Part shown: positions 41,895-50,722 of the stretch, in pieces
Layout: the number at the start of each line of letters is the position of its first letter
Numbering within the stretch: position 1 is the stretch's first letter
Source: JAGNLM01 sp964439835
GTDB lineage: Bacteria; Pseudomonadota; Gammaproteobacteria; JAABTG01
Assembly: GCA_964439835.1 (NCBI GenBank)
Contig: CAYTPQ010000014.1
Location: 4,120-68,119 of the forward strand
Reading direction: 5' to 3'
DNA length: 64,000 nt
Notes under the pieces: model-generated
Databases searched by the model: none
Told to the model about the DNA's origin: nothing
Seen by the model: only the letters and a program-made list of their open reading frames with translations
Translations under genes and position numbers: made by a program

Positions 41895-42138
41895 CCACAG
41901 ACTGCCCAGAGAGCACAGAGTGGCCTGAGGATTGATCGAGAAGCCTGGTATGAGAGGTCCCTCAGGGGAGCGCCGCCCGGCGGGGATCGGTGGCTCGCCG
42001 TGGCTGTCGGCGCGCGGCGCGCCTCCCACAGGCGTTTACCGCGCCGCGGTGGGCGCTACGCGCCATGGGGACCCACGACCCAATCGCGAACCACAACCCA
42101 TAGCTTCCTCTCCGTGTGCTCTGTGATCTCTGTGGTCA
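41893..42138. repeat. CACAGAG-family long inverted repeat, copy 5
   Basis: Left arm GACCACAGACTGCCCAGAG with further units (41893-41920) and right arm CTCTCCGTGTGCTCTGTGA with further units to 42138. The 185-base inner segment is itself rich in short GC palindromes and carries no convincing gene. This element fills almost all of the 305-base gap between gcvH and gcvPA. Confidence 0.7.
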
Positions 42139-42199
42139 TCAACACCCCGCCCGCCCCCCGGCGTGGCGTTGCGAAACCGGTGGAAGTGCGGGACCAGCG

Positions 42200-43597
42200 G
42201 TGAGCTACATTCCCCACACCGACGACGACCTCACCGAGATGCTGCGGGCGATTGGCGCCGACAGCGTCGAGGACCTGTTCGCCGAGATCCCGGCCGGGCT
42301 GCGCGCCGGAGCGCTCGACGGCGTGCCCCCGGCCCTGGCGGAGCTGGAGGTCGCCCGGCTGATGCAGGCCCGCGCGGCGGCCGACGGCGGCGCGCTCTGC
42401 TTCCTGGGGGCCGGGGCCTACGACCACCACGTCCCGGCGGCGGTGTGGGAGGTAGCCTCCCGCGGCGAGTTCTACTCGGCCTACACGCCCTACCAGGCCG
42501 AGGCCAGCCAGGGCACGCTCCAGCTCCTCTACGAGTTCCAGTCCATGATCACGGCGCTGACGGCGCTCGACGTCGCCAACGCCTCCCTGTACGACGGGGC
42601 CTCGGCCCTGGCCGAGGCGGTGCTGATGGCCGCCCGGGTCTCCCGCAAGGCGGGTGCGCGCCGGGTGCTGGTGCCGAGCACGGTACACCCGGCCTATCGG
42701 CGGGTCGTGCGCACCATCGTCCGCCACCAGGACATCGAGGTCGTCGAGTTGCCCTATGCGGCGGGAGAGGGCCACACCGACCCCGCGGCGCTGGATGCTG
42801 CCGACCTGGACGGGGCGTTCGCCCTGGTCGTGCCCCAGCCCAACTTCTTCGGCGTGCTGGAGGAGGTCGACCTCCTGACCGAGTGGGCCCACCGCCACGG
42901 CCTGCTGGTGATCGGCCTGGTGAACCCCCTGGCCCTGGGGCTCCTGCGCCCGCCGGGCGAGTGGGCCGGGCAGGGCGCCGACATCGCCTGCGGGGAGGGC
43001 CAGCCACTCGGCGCGCCACTCGCCTCGGGCGGTCCCTACTTCGGCTTCCTCGCCAGCAAGCGGGCCCACGTGCGGCAGATGCCGGGGCGGATCGTCGGGC
43101 GCACGGTGGACATGGACGAGCGCCCGGGCTTCACCCTGACCCTGCAGGCCCGGGAGCAGCACATCCGGCGCTCGAAGGCGACCTCCAACATCTGCACCAA
43201 CCAGGGCCTGATGGTCACCGCGGCGGCGGTGCACATGGCCATCGTCGGGCCGCGGGGGTTGCGGGCGGCGGCCAGCGCCAGCCACCGCAACACCGTCGAT
43301 CTGGTCCGCCAGGTTACTGCGCTCGCGGGGGTGGAGCGGGTCTTCCCGCGGCCCTTCTTCCACGAGGCGGTGCTGCGACTGCCGGCCCCGGTCGCCGCCG
43401 TGCTGCGGGCGATGGCGGCGCAGAGCGTGCTCGCCGGCTACGCCCTGGAAGAGGACTACCCGGAGCTGCGGGGTTGCGTCCTGATCTGCGCGACCGAGAA
43501 GCGCACGGCCGAGGACCGGGCCCTGTACCTGCAACACCTGGAGCGGGTCCTCGGCAAGCTCGCCAAGCCACCCTGCCCGGTGCAGCCGAAGCTCTAG
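42200..43597 (+). CDS. gcvPA: glycine dehydrogenase (decarboxylating) subunit 1
   Basis: N-terminal half of the split P-protein, which decarboxylates glycine with pyridoxal phosphate in an (alpha-beta)2 complex with GcvPB. The 465-residue product starts YIPHTDDDLTEMLRAIGADS and has the conserved YTPYQAEASQGTLQLLYEFQ and SNICTNQGL. It lacks the PLP lysine, which lies in GcvPB. The GTG at 42200 gives the family start. tpx and a palindromic repeat separate it from gcvPB, which is unusual. Confidence 0.95.
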   Translation: MSYIPHTDDDLTEMLRAIGADSVEDLFAEIPAGLRAGALDGVPPALAELEVARLMQARAAADGGALCFLGAGAYDHHVPAAVWEVASRGEFYSAYTPYQAEASQGTLQLLYEFQSMITALTALDVANASLYDGASALAEAVLMAARVSRKAGARRVLVPSTVHPAYRRVVRTIVRHQDIEVVELPYAAGEGHTDPAALDAADLDGAFALVVPQPNFFGVLEEVDLLTEWAHRHGLLVIGLVNPLALGLLRPPGEWAGQGADIACGEGQPLGAPLASGGPYFGFLASKRAHVRQMPGRIVGRTVDMDERPGFTLTLQAREQHIRRSKATSNICTNQGLMVTAAAVHMAIVGPRGLRAAASASHRNTVDLVRQVTALAGVERVFPRPFFHEAVLRLPAPVAAVLRAMAAQSVLAGYALEEDYPELRGCVLICATEKRTAEDRALYLQHLERVLGKLAKPPCPVQPKL

Positions 43598-43815
43598 CGT
43601 CTGTGCGCGCCGCCACCCCCGGACCCAGCGAGCTCACGGCGCCGCCGGTTAGCCACCATCCCGCCGAGCCGTGCTCTCTTCGGGCGGTGGGGGAGCCCTG
43701 GGGCCGTAGGACAAAGCGCCGAGGCCGGCGGAGCCCCCGATGTCGGTACCTGTTTCCTGTACGGCCCGTCGGTGTACGAGGGGCCAGGCGTCAACCACAA
43801 CCCGAGGAGCGTTTC

Positions 43816-44313
43816 ATGGCCACCGTAACCCTGCAGGGCAATCCCATCCACACCAACGGCGACCTGCCGGCCGTCGGCAGCCAGGCCCCGGACTTCAAGC
43901 TGGTCAACAAGGACCTGGCGGACCTGGGCCTTAAGGACTTCGCCGGCAAGAAGAAGCTCTTGAACATCGTGCCCAGCCTGGACACGCCGGTCTGCGCAAC
44001 CTCGACCAAGAAGTTCAGCGACCACGCCAAGGGCCGCAGCGACCTGGCGGTGCTGATCATCTCCGCCGACCTGCCGTTCGCCGCCGGGCGCTTCTGCACC
44101 GCCGAGGGCATCGACAACGTGGTGACCCTGTCGATGATGCGATCGCGCAACTTCGCCAAGGACTACGGGGTGCTGATCACCGACGGGCCGCTCACCGGCA
44201 TCACCGCCCGCGCGGTGGTCGTCCTCGACGCCAACGACAAGGTGGTCTACACCCAGCTCGTCCCCGAGATCGTCCAGGAGCCCGACTACGAGAAGGCGAT
44301 CGCAGCTCTCTAG
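43816..44313 (+). CDS. tpx: thiol peroxidase (atypical 2-Cys peroxiredoxin)
   Basis: Reduces hydrogen peroxide and alkyl hydroperoxides using thioredoxin. The 165 residues carry the peroxidatic Cys60 (PSLDTPVCATST) and resolving Cys94 (GRFCTAEG), matching E. coli Tpx Cys61 and Cys95. An ATG at 43816 with GAGGAG upstream starts it. It lies between gcvPA and gcvPB, with 218 bases before and 233 bases after, so it probably has its own promoter. The upstream gap contains GC-rich stems but no motif I recognise. Confidence 0.96.
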   Translation: MATVTLQGNPIHTNGDLPAVGSQAPDFKLVNKDLADLGLKDFAGKKKLLNIVPSLDTPVCATSTKKFSDHAKGRSDLAVLIISADLPFAAGRFCTAEGIDNVVTLSMMRSRNFAKDYGVLITDGPLTGITARAVVVLDANDKVVYTQLVPEIVQEPDYEKAIAAL

Positions 44314-44368
44314 TGGGGCAGGAGGTATCCGGCCAGTCCACAGTCAGGAACCCAGGCCGGGTTTGCCG

Positions 44369-44538
44369 ACCACAGAGCACACAGAGTGCACAGAGGAATG
44401 CCAGGGAGAGACGATAGATAGAGAATGCGTTTCCTATCGGCAGAGCACCTGGAGCCCCGGTCCCGCAGGGAGGTCCAGGTCAAGGCATCATGTGATTATT
44501 TCCAATCTATCTCTGTGTACTCTGTGCTCTCTGTGGTG
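44369..44538. repeat. CACAGAG-family long inverted repeat, copy 6
   Basis: Left arm (44369-44396) ACCACAGAGCACACAGAGTG and right arm (44510-44538) with CTCTGTGCTCTCTGTGGTG. The loop of ~113 bases has no gene. The right arm ends 8 bases before the gcvPB start codon, so it occupies the position where a ribosome-binding site should be. Confidence 0.75.
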
Positions 44539-44546
44539 ATCATCCC

Positions 44547-46040
44547 ATGCTGATCTTCGAGCAGTCCCGTCCGGGCCGGCATTCGGGGACGCAGATCGCC
44601 CCGAACGCCGGCGACACGCCCGAGATCCCGGAGCGCTTCCTGCGGGAGATGCCGCCGGCCCTGCCGGAGGTGTCCGAGCTGCAGGTGGTTCGCCACTACA
44701 CCCGGCTGTCCCAGAAGAACTTCTCGATCGATACCCACTTCTACCCGCTCGGGTCGTGCACCATGAAGTACAACCCGCGGGTGTGCCACCGGCTCGCCAG
44801 CCTGGCCGGGTTCCTGGAGCGCCACCCGGCGGCGCCGGCCTCCCACAGCCAGGGGGTGCTGGCCTGCCTGCACGAGCTGCAGGAGATCCTCAAGGCGGTG
44901 ACCGGCATGGCCGAGGTCTCGCTCGCCCCGATGGCGGGGGCCCAGGGCGAGCTGGTCGGGGTGGCCATGATCCGCGCCTACCACGACGCCCGTGGCGACC
45001 ACGACAGGGTCGAGATCCTGGTGCCGGACGCGGCCCACGGCACCAACCCGGCGAGCGCCGCCATGTGCGGGTACCGCGTGCGCGAGGTGCCGACCGACCG
45101 CAACGGCGACGTGGACCCGCAGGCGCTCGGCCAGGCGGTCGGCCCCCAGACCGCCGGGATCATGCTGACCAACCCCTCGACCCTCGGGGTGTTCGAGCGC
45201 GGCATCGAGGCCATCGCCCGCACCGTCCACGAGGCCGGCGGGCTGCTCTACTACGACGGCGCCAACTTCAACGCCATCCTCGGCAAGGTGCGCCCCGGCG
45301 ACATGGGCTTCGACGTGGTGCACCTGAACCTGCACAAGACCTTCTCGACCCCGCACGGCGGCGGCGGGCCGGGCGCGGGGCCCGTGGGGGTCAGCGAGCG
45401 GCTGGTCCCCTACCTGCCGGTGCCGCGGGTGGGGAAGGGCGATGACGAGTATCGCTGGCTTGCCGAGAAGGACTGCCCCCAGAGCATCGGCCGCTTCTCG
45501 GCCTTCGCCGGCAACGTCGGGATCCTGCTCCGGGCCTACGTCTACGCCCGCCTGCTGGGGCGCGAGGGCATGCCGCGGGTCGCCGAGTACTCGACCCTGA
45601 ACGCCAACTACCTGGCGCGGCGGCTCTCCGAGGTCGGCTTCGACCTGGGCTACCCGGAGCGCCGGGCGACCCACGAGTTCGTGCTCACCCTGAAGCGGCT
45701 CGCCCGGGAGACCGGCGTCAACGCCATGGACGTGGCCAAGCGCCTCCTGGACTACGGCCACCACGCGCCGACCACCTACTTCCCCCTGCTGGTGCCGGAG
45801 TGCCTGCTGGTCGAGCCGACCGAGACTGAGGCGAAGGAGACCCTCGACGCCTTCGTCGCCGCCATGGCGGAGATCCTGGACGCGGCCCGCGAGCGCCCGG
45901 ACTTCCTGAAGGGCGCCCCCTACACCACCCCCGTGCGCCGGCTCGACGACGTGCGCGCCGCCCGCGATCTGGATTTAGCCTGGAGGCCCCTCAGCTCGCC
46001 ACCCCGCACACCGGACACTTCGGGTCGCGGCGCAGCTTGA
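44547..46040 (+). CDS. gcvPB: glycine dehydrogenase (decarboxylating) subunit 2
   Basis: C-terminal half of the split P-protein and carrier of pyridoxal phosphate. The 497-residue product has the PLP lysine at Lys264 in HLNLHKTFSTPHGGGGPG, and PDAAHGTNPASAAMCGY, both diagnostic. No good ribosome-binding site precedes the ATG at 44547, because a CACAGAG palindrome ends there. The last 50 bases overlap the 3' end of moeB on the other strand; residues after about 480 are Pro/Arg-rich and look like an extension. Confidence 0.95.
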   Translation: MLIFEQSRPGRHSGTQIAPNAGDTPEIPERFLREMPPALPEVSELQVVRHYTRLSQKNFSIDTHFYPLGSCTMKYNPRVCHRLASLAGFLERHPAAPASHSQGVLACLHELQEILKAVTGMAEVSLAPMAGAQGELVGVAMIRAYHDARGDHDRVEILVPDAAHGTNPASAAMCGYRVREVPTDRNGDVDPQALGQAVGPQTAGIMLTNPSTLGVFERGIEAIARTVHEAGGLLYYDGANFNAILGKVRPGDMGFDVVHLNLHKTFSTPHGGGGPGAGPVGVSERLVPYLPVPRVGKGDDEYRWLAEKDCPQSIGRFSAFAGNVGILLRAYVYARLLGREGMPRVAEYSTLNANYLARRLSEVGFDLGYPERRATHEFVLTLKRLARETGVNAMDVAKRLLDYGHHAPTTYFPLLVPECLLVEPTETEAKETLDAFVAAMAEILDAARERPDFLKGAPYTTPVRRLDDVRAARDLDLAWRPLSSPPRTPDTSGRGAA

Positions 46041-46740
46041 GGGTCCGCCACTCCATCGCCAGGGCGTCCAGCAGCAGCAGCCGGCCGGCCAGGGTCTCGC
46101 CCACCCCCAGCAGGACTTTGAGGGTCTCGGTCGCCTGGACCGAGCCCACAATCCCCAGCAGGGGGGCGAACACGCCGACCCGGCTGCAGGTCTCCTCGCG
46201 CTCGTTGCCCTCCGGGTACAGGCAGCGGTAACAGGGGCCGTCGTCGAGGTCGGGCCGGAACACCGTCACCTGGCCCTCCCAGCGCACCGCGGCCCCGGAC
46301 ACCAGCGGCCGGCGGCCCTGTACGCAGGCGGCGTTCAGTGCGAAGCGGGTGGCGAAGTTGTCGCTCGCGTCCACCACCACGTCGGCGGCCTGCACCGCCG
46401 CCAGCAGTTCCTCGCCCTCCAGCACCCGGGCCACGGGGGTGACGCGTACCTCCGGGTTGAGGGCGGCGAGCCGCTCGCGGGCCGAGTCGACCTTGAGCCG
46501 GCCGAGGTCCGGCGTGTGGTGGATCACCTGGCGCTGAAGGTTGGAGAGCTCGACCTGGTCAAAGTCCACCAGCGTCAGATCGCCGACCCCCGCCGCTGCG
46601 AGGTAGAGCGCGACCGGTGACCCGAGGCCGCCCAGGCCCACGACCAGCACCCGCGAAGCCAGCAGCCGCTCCTGCCCCCCCTCGCCGATCGCGGGGAGCA
46701 GGATCTGCCTGCCGTAGCGCAGGAGCTGGTCTTCGGTCAC
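45991..46740 (-). CDS. moeB: MoeB/ThiF-type adenylyltransferase
   Basis: Activates the C-terminus of a ubiquitin-like sulfur carrier (MoaD or ThiS) by adenylation. The 249 residues equal E. coli MoeB. Motifs: nucleotide loop VVGLGGLGSP (33-42), DNFATRFALN, candidate catalytic Cys185 in ETCSRVGV, and zinc ligands Cys170/Cys173 (CYRC) and Cys242/Cys245 (CPVC). The GTG at 46740 overlaps the upstream stop as GTGA and gives the family N-terminus (TEDQLLRYGRQILLP). The 3' end overlaps gcvPB tail to tail by 50 bases. Confidence 0.92.
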   Translation of the reverse strand: MTEDQLLRYGRQILLPAIGEGGQERLLASRVLVVGLGGLGSPVALYLAAAGVGDLTLVDFDQVELSNLQRQVIHHTPDLGRLKVDSARERLAALNPEVRVTPVARVLEGEELLAAVQAADVVVDASDNFATRFALNAACVQGRRPLVSGAAVRWEGQVTVFRPDLDDGPCYRCLYPEGNEREETCSRVGVFAPLLGIVGSVQATETLKVLLGVGETLAGRLLLLDALAMEWRTLKLRRDPKCPVCGVAS

Positions 46741-47162
46741 CAGTTGCGGCGCAGGTTCTCGGGACGCGAGTCCCGACAACCGTGGGCGTGGTGCCGGTAG
46801 CAGTCGATGAAAATCCGCCGCGCGCAGTTACGCGGGTCGTGGCACCCGAAATTGGCCCGCTGGGCGTCTTCCGCGTAGTACCACACCGCCCGGCGCAGCT
46901 TGCTCAGCAGGCCGTTTTCCAGGTGGAAGCCAACCTCCTCCAACGCGCTCTCGATATCCCGCAGACAGATCTGGCCGAGGTCGTACTCCAGCTCGAGGCA
47001 AGCGGCGTCGGTCGCGTGCAGCTCCAGAATGCCCTCGACCGTCCGGAGCAGGTCCGCTGCCGAGCGGGCCTGCGAGGGGTCGCAGTTGACGGGCTCGAAC
47101 CGGACTTCCCTGCGCTTGATCATCTCCGGTGCCAGTCGCGGTAGTCGTTGCGCTACACCCAT
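46737..47162 (-). CDS. small protein with HMA-like fold and Cys/His-rich tail
   Basis: I do not recognise a named family for this 141-residue protein. Residues ~18-82 follow a beta-alpha-beta-beta-alpha-beta pattern like heavy-metal-associated domains (EVRFEPVNC, VEGILELHATDAA, CLRDIESALEEVGFHLE), but without the CxxC metal site. The C-terminal tail is rich in possible ligands: Cys107, His108, Cys113, Cys121, His124, His125, His127 and Cys129. It is translationally coupled to moeB (GTGA) and has an ideal AAGGAGG site. A metal- or sulfur-handling role is inference from these features. Confidence 0.7.
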   Translation of the reverse strand: MGVAQRLPRLAPEMIKRREVRFEPVNCDPSQARSAADLLRTVEGILELHATDAACLELEYDLGQICLRDIESALEEVGFHLENGLLSKLRRAVWYYAEDAQRANFGCHDPRNCARRIFIDCYRHHAHGCRDSRPENLRRNW

Positions 47163-47267
47163 CGCTGCCTCCTTGGTCGGACCCGGCTCGCGGGTCCTCT
47201 ATCTATTCAGCTATATCTAAGTTTATTCGCGGAACCGTGGGACGATGCCCGACCCTGCTGCGTTCGG

Positions 47268-48110
47268 TCAGGGCCGCCTGCCTTCCGTCACCCGCTCCCG
47301 ACCTTCCATGTCGTCCAGCGTCCGCACGTCTCGATAGCCGAATCTGCAAAACATCTCACGGAGCGCAGGTCCCTGCCCCGCGCCGTGCTCGAGCAGCAGC
47401 CAGCCCCCGGACCGCAGGCGCGAGGGAGCGGTGCGGGCGATGACCCGCAGCGCGGCCAGGCCGTCGGGGCCCGCCGCCAGCGCCTGGCGGGGCTCGAAGG
47501 CCACATCGCCCCGGCTCAGGTGCGCGTCGGTCCGGGCCACGTAGGGCGGGTTCGCCACGATGACGTCGAGCGTGTCCTCGCCGAAGGGCGCGCACCAGTC
47601 GCCCACTACCAACCACACACGGCCCGGCGCGAGCCGGCGCACGTTGGATGAGGCGACCGCCAGCGCCCGTTCCGAACGGTCGGTCGCGACCACCAGGGCG
47701 TGCGGGCGCTCCCGTGCGATCGCGAGCGCGACCGCGCCACTGCCGGTGCCCAGGTCCGCGACGCGACACTCCGCCCCCGCCGGGATGCGGGACAGGGCGG
47801 CGGCGACCAACGTCTCCGTCTCCGGCCGCGGGATCAGGGTGTGGGCCGACACCTCGAGGTCCAGGGACCAGAACTCGCGCCGGCCGACCAGGTAGGCGAC
47901 CGGCTCTCCGAGCACACGACGGGCAAGCAGCGCGCCAAAGCACGCCGCCGCCCTTTCCTCCAGCGGTTCGTCCGAATGCCCATAAAGATAGACCCGGTTC
48001 ATGCCGAGCGCATGGGCGAGCAGGACCTCGGCGTCCAGACGCGCGGTCTCCTGCTGCTCCGCCGCCAGACGACGGACCGCTCGGGAAAGCGCCGCGCCGA
48101 CCGTTTCCAC
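47268..48110 (-). CDS. prmC: release factor glutamine methyltransferase
   Basis: PrmC methylates the glutamine of the GGQ motif in release factors, using S-adenosylmethionine. The 280 residues match E. coli PrmC (277). SAM-binding VADLGTGSGAVALAIARERP and catalytic NPPY (VIVANPPYVAR) are present. The GTG at 48110 is four bases after the prfA stop, so the enzyme and one of its substrates are co-translated. Longer upstream readings run into prfA. Confidence 0.95.
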   Translation of the reverse strand: METVGAALSRAVRRLAAEQQETARLDAEVLLAHALGMNRVYLYGHSDEPLEERAAACFGALLARRVLGEPVAYLVGRREFWSLDLEVSAHTLIPRPETETLVAAALSRIPAGAECRVADLGTGSGAVALAIARERPHALVVATDRSERALAVASSNVRRLAPGRVWLVVGDWCAPFGEDTLDVIVANPPYVARTDAHLSRGDVAFEPRQALAAGPDGLAALRVIARTAPSRLRSGGWLLLEHGAGQGPALREMFCRFGYRDVRTLDDMEGRERVTEGRRP

Positions 48111-48114
48111 GGCC

Positions 48115-49197
48115 TCAGCCGCCGAGCGCGGCGAGCTGCTCGGCCTGGTGCTCGGCGACCAGCGGGTCGACCAGGGCGTCGAGTCCCCCATTCAGTACCT
48201 CTTCCAGCCGGTACAGGGTCAGGTTGATCCGGTGGTCGGTCACCCGGCCCTGGGGAAAGTTGTAGGTGCGGATCCGCTCGGAGCGGTCGCCGCTGCCGAT
48301 CAGGCTCTTGCGGGTCGCGGCCTCCTCGGCGGCCCGGCGGTCGCGCTCCATGGCGTAGAGTTTCGCCTGCAGCAGCGCCATGGCGCGGGCCCGATTCTTA
48401 TGCTGGGAGCGCTCGTCCTGGCACTCAACCACGATCCCGCTCGGCAGGTGGGTGAGCCGGATCGCCGAGTCGGTCTTGTTGACGTGCTGACCGCCCGCCC
48501 CCGATGCGCGGAAGGTGTCCACCCGGAGCTCGGCCGGGTTGATGGTCACCGCCTCTTGCTCGTCGGCCTCGGGCAGCACGGCGACCGTGCAGGCCGAGGT
48601 GTGGATCCGGCCCTGGGCCTCGGTCTCGGGGACCCGCTGCACCCGGTGCCCGCCGGACTCGAACTTGAGCCGCGAGTAGGCCCCCCGGCCGATCACCCGC
48701 GCGATCACCTCCCGGTAGCCGCCGTGCTCGCCCGGGCTGCCACTGAGGAGCTCCACCTCCCAGCCGCGGGACTCCGCGTAGCGGGAGTACATGCGGAACA
48801 GGTCCCCGGCGAACAGGGCGGCCTCGTCGCCCCCGGTGCCGGCGCGCACCTCCAGGAACAGGTTGCGCTCGTCGGCGGGGTCCCGGGGCAGCAGCAGGCG
48901 CTGCAGCTCGCCGTCCAGGGCCTCGCGCTGGCGGGAGGCCCGCTCGACCTCCTCGGCGGCCAACGCCCGCAGCTCGGGGTCGGCGTCCTCCTGCAGCTCC
49001 CGGGCGGCCGCCAGCTCGGCCTCCACGTCCCGGTAGCGGCGGTAGGCGGCGACCAGCGGCTCCAGCTCCGCGTACTCGCGGGAGAGCGCGCGGAAGCGCT
49101 CCTGGGAGCCGATCACCTCGGGGTCCGCGAGCAGCGCGCTCACCTCCTCCAGGCGCTCGGTCAGGGTCTCGAGCCGCTCGCGCAGGGAGGTCTTCAT
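48115..49197 (-). CDS. prfA: peptide chain release factor 1
   Basis: RF1 terminates translation at UAG and UAA. The 360-residue protein has the GGQ motif at residues 235-237 (GAGGQHVNKTDSA) and the codon-reading PxT motif as PET in HRVQRVPETEAQGRIHTS. The start ATG at 49197 gives MKTSLRERLETLTERLEE. It sits in the usual hemA-prfA-prmC operon, 66 bases after hemA. Confidence 0.97.
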   Translation of the reverse strand: MKTSLRERLETLTERLEEVSALLADPEVIGSQERFRALSREYAELEPLVAAYRRYRDVEAELAAARELQEDADPELRALAAEEVERASRQREALDGELQRLLLPRDPADERNLFLEVRAGTGGDEAALFAGDLFRMYSRYAESRGWEVELLSGSPGEHGGYREVIARVIGRGAYSRLKFESGGHRVQRVPETEAQGRIHTSACTVAVLPEADEQEAVTINPAELRVDTFRASGAGGQHVNKTDSAIRLTHLPSGIVVECQDERSQHKNRARAMALLQAKLYAMERDRRAAEEAATRKSLIGSGDRSERIRTYNFPQGRVTDHRINLTLYRLEEVLNGGLDALVDPLVAEHQAEQLAALGG

Positions 49198-49263
49198 GGA
49201 GGCGGAAGGGGGGCGGGAGGCGGGGAGGGGAGAGTATACGCCGGACGGACCCTGGTCCTGGCC

Positions 49264-50532
49264 TCAGCCTCGGCGTTCCGGCGGCGTGAGACCGAGGATC
49301 TCCCGACCGGCGTCGAGCAGGTCCTGGCGGCCCTCGAAGCCGGCGCGCCGGAGCTGGGCACAGGGCCCGTGGGACAGCTTGTTGGTCAGCGTGCGGGCTA
49401 GAAACTGCACCGCCTGCTCGGGGTCGGCGCCGCGCGCGAGCATGCGGCGGGCCTTGGCCAGCACCTCGTCGCGCACCGCCTCGGCGGCGGTGCGGTACTC
49501 GCAGATGGCGGGCACTGCCTGCTGGGCCTGGAGCCAGCCCATGAAGTGCGCCACCTCGGTGTCGATGATGTCTTCGGCCTCCTCGGCCGCCTCCCGCCGC
49601 GAACGGCGGTTCTCCTCGATCACCGCCTCCAGGTCGTCCACCGTGTAGAGGTAGACGTCTTCCAGGGTGCCGACCTCGGGCTCGATGTCCCGGGGTACCG
49701 CCAGGTCGATCATCAGCATCGGCCGGCGCCGCCGGGCTCTCAGCGCCTGGGCCACGGTCGCGCGGTCGAGGATCGCGGTCGGGCTGGCGGTGGACGCGAT
49801 GACGATGTCGGCCTCGGGCAGGTGCCGGCCGAGGTCGCCCAGCCCGATGGCGTAGCCGCCGAGCTCGCCGGCGAGCCGCAGGGCGTTCTCCACGGTACGG
49901 TTGGCGACGATCAGGCGCCCGATCTGCTGCTGGTGGAGGTGGCGGGCGGCCAGCTCGATGGTCTCGCCGGCCCCGATCAGCAGCGCAGTCTGCTCGCTCA
50001 GCTGGGTGAAGATCTGCTGGGCCAGGCGGACCGCAGCAAAGGCGACCGAGACGGGACTGGCCCCGATGGCGGTGTCCGTGCGCACCTGCTTGGCCACCGC
50101 AAACGTGTGCTGGAACAGCCGTCCGAGCACCCGGCCGATGGTCCCCGCCTGTTGGGCGCGCCGGTACGCGTCTTTCACCTGCCCCAGGATCTGCGGCTCG
50201 CCGAGCACCATCGAGTCGAGGCCGCTGGCCACCCGCAGCAGGTGCTGCACGGTGGACCGGCCGTTGTGGGTGTACAGGTAGGGCCCGACCTCGTCACGGC
50301 CCAGGCGGTGGTAGCGTCCGAACCAGTCGATGGCGTCGCTCACGTCGGCGGCGGGCGCCTCGCAGTAGACCTCGGTGCGATTGCAGGTCGACAGGATCAG
50401 CGCCTCGTCGAGGCGGGCGCTCTCCACCAGGTCGTGCAGGGCCGGTCCCACTCGGTCGGGCGCGAAGCTCACGCGCTCTCGGATCGAGACGGGGGCGGTC
50501 TTGTGGTTTATGCCGAGTGCAAACAGCAACAT
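49264..50532 (-). CDS. hemA: glutamyl-tRNA reductase
   Basis: First committed enzyme of haem synthesis by the C5 route: reduces glutamyl-tRNA to glutamate-1-semialdehyde. The 422-residue product has the nucleophile Cys50 in ILSTCNRTEVY, the NADPH-binding ALLIGAGETIELAARHL, and GEPQILGQVKDAYRRAQQAG. The ATG at 50532 gives the family start (MLLFALGINHKTAPVSIRER). It is divergent from the TPR lipoprotein gene, the normal arrangement around hemA and lolB. Confidence 0.96.
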   Translation of the reverse strand: MLLFALGINHKTAPVSIRERVSFAPDRVGPALHDLVESARLDEALILSTCNRTEVYCEAPAADVSDAIDWFGRYHRLGRDEVGPYLYTHNGRSTVQHLLRVASGLDSMVLGEPQILGQVKDAYRRAQQAGTIGRVLGRLFQHTFAVAKQVRTDTAIGASPVSVAFAAVRLAQQIFTQLSEQTALLIGAGETIELAARHLHQQQIGRLIVANRTVENALRLAGELGGYAIGLGDLGRHLPEADIVIASTASPTAILDRATVAQALRARRRRPMLMIDLAVPRDIEPEVGTLEDVYLYTVDDLEAVIEENRRSRREAAEEAEDIIDTEVAHFMGWLQAQQAVPAICEYRTAAEAVRDEVLAKARRMLARGADPEQAVQFLARTLTNKLSHGPCAQLRRAGFEGRQDLLDAGREILGLTPPERRG

Positions 50533-50722
50533 AACGGCGACGAGTCCCAGGACCCGGCATTGTGAGAGATGCTCGGGGGCAAGACAAGCCAGGCGGCTGC
50601 GCCCGGTGCGGTTCCTGCGCCTTGCGCCGCCCCTGGGCCGTGCGCTAGTGTCTGACCCGATTGCGTTCCACCAGGCCCGCCCAGCGGCCTCCGACGTCGA
50701 GCCCCCAGCCGGACCCGCCCCG

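Noticed and set aside
46741..46779. An upstream TTG start extending moeB by 13 residues
   Set aside because: The GTG at 46740 overlaps the preceding stop as GTGA and gives exactly the E. coli MoeB length and N-terminus.
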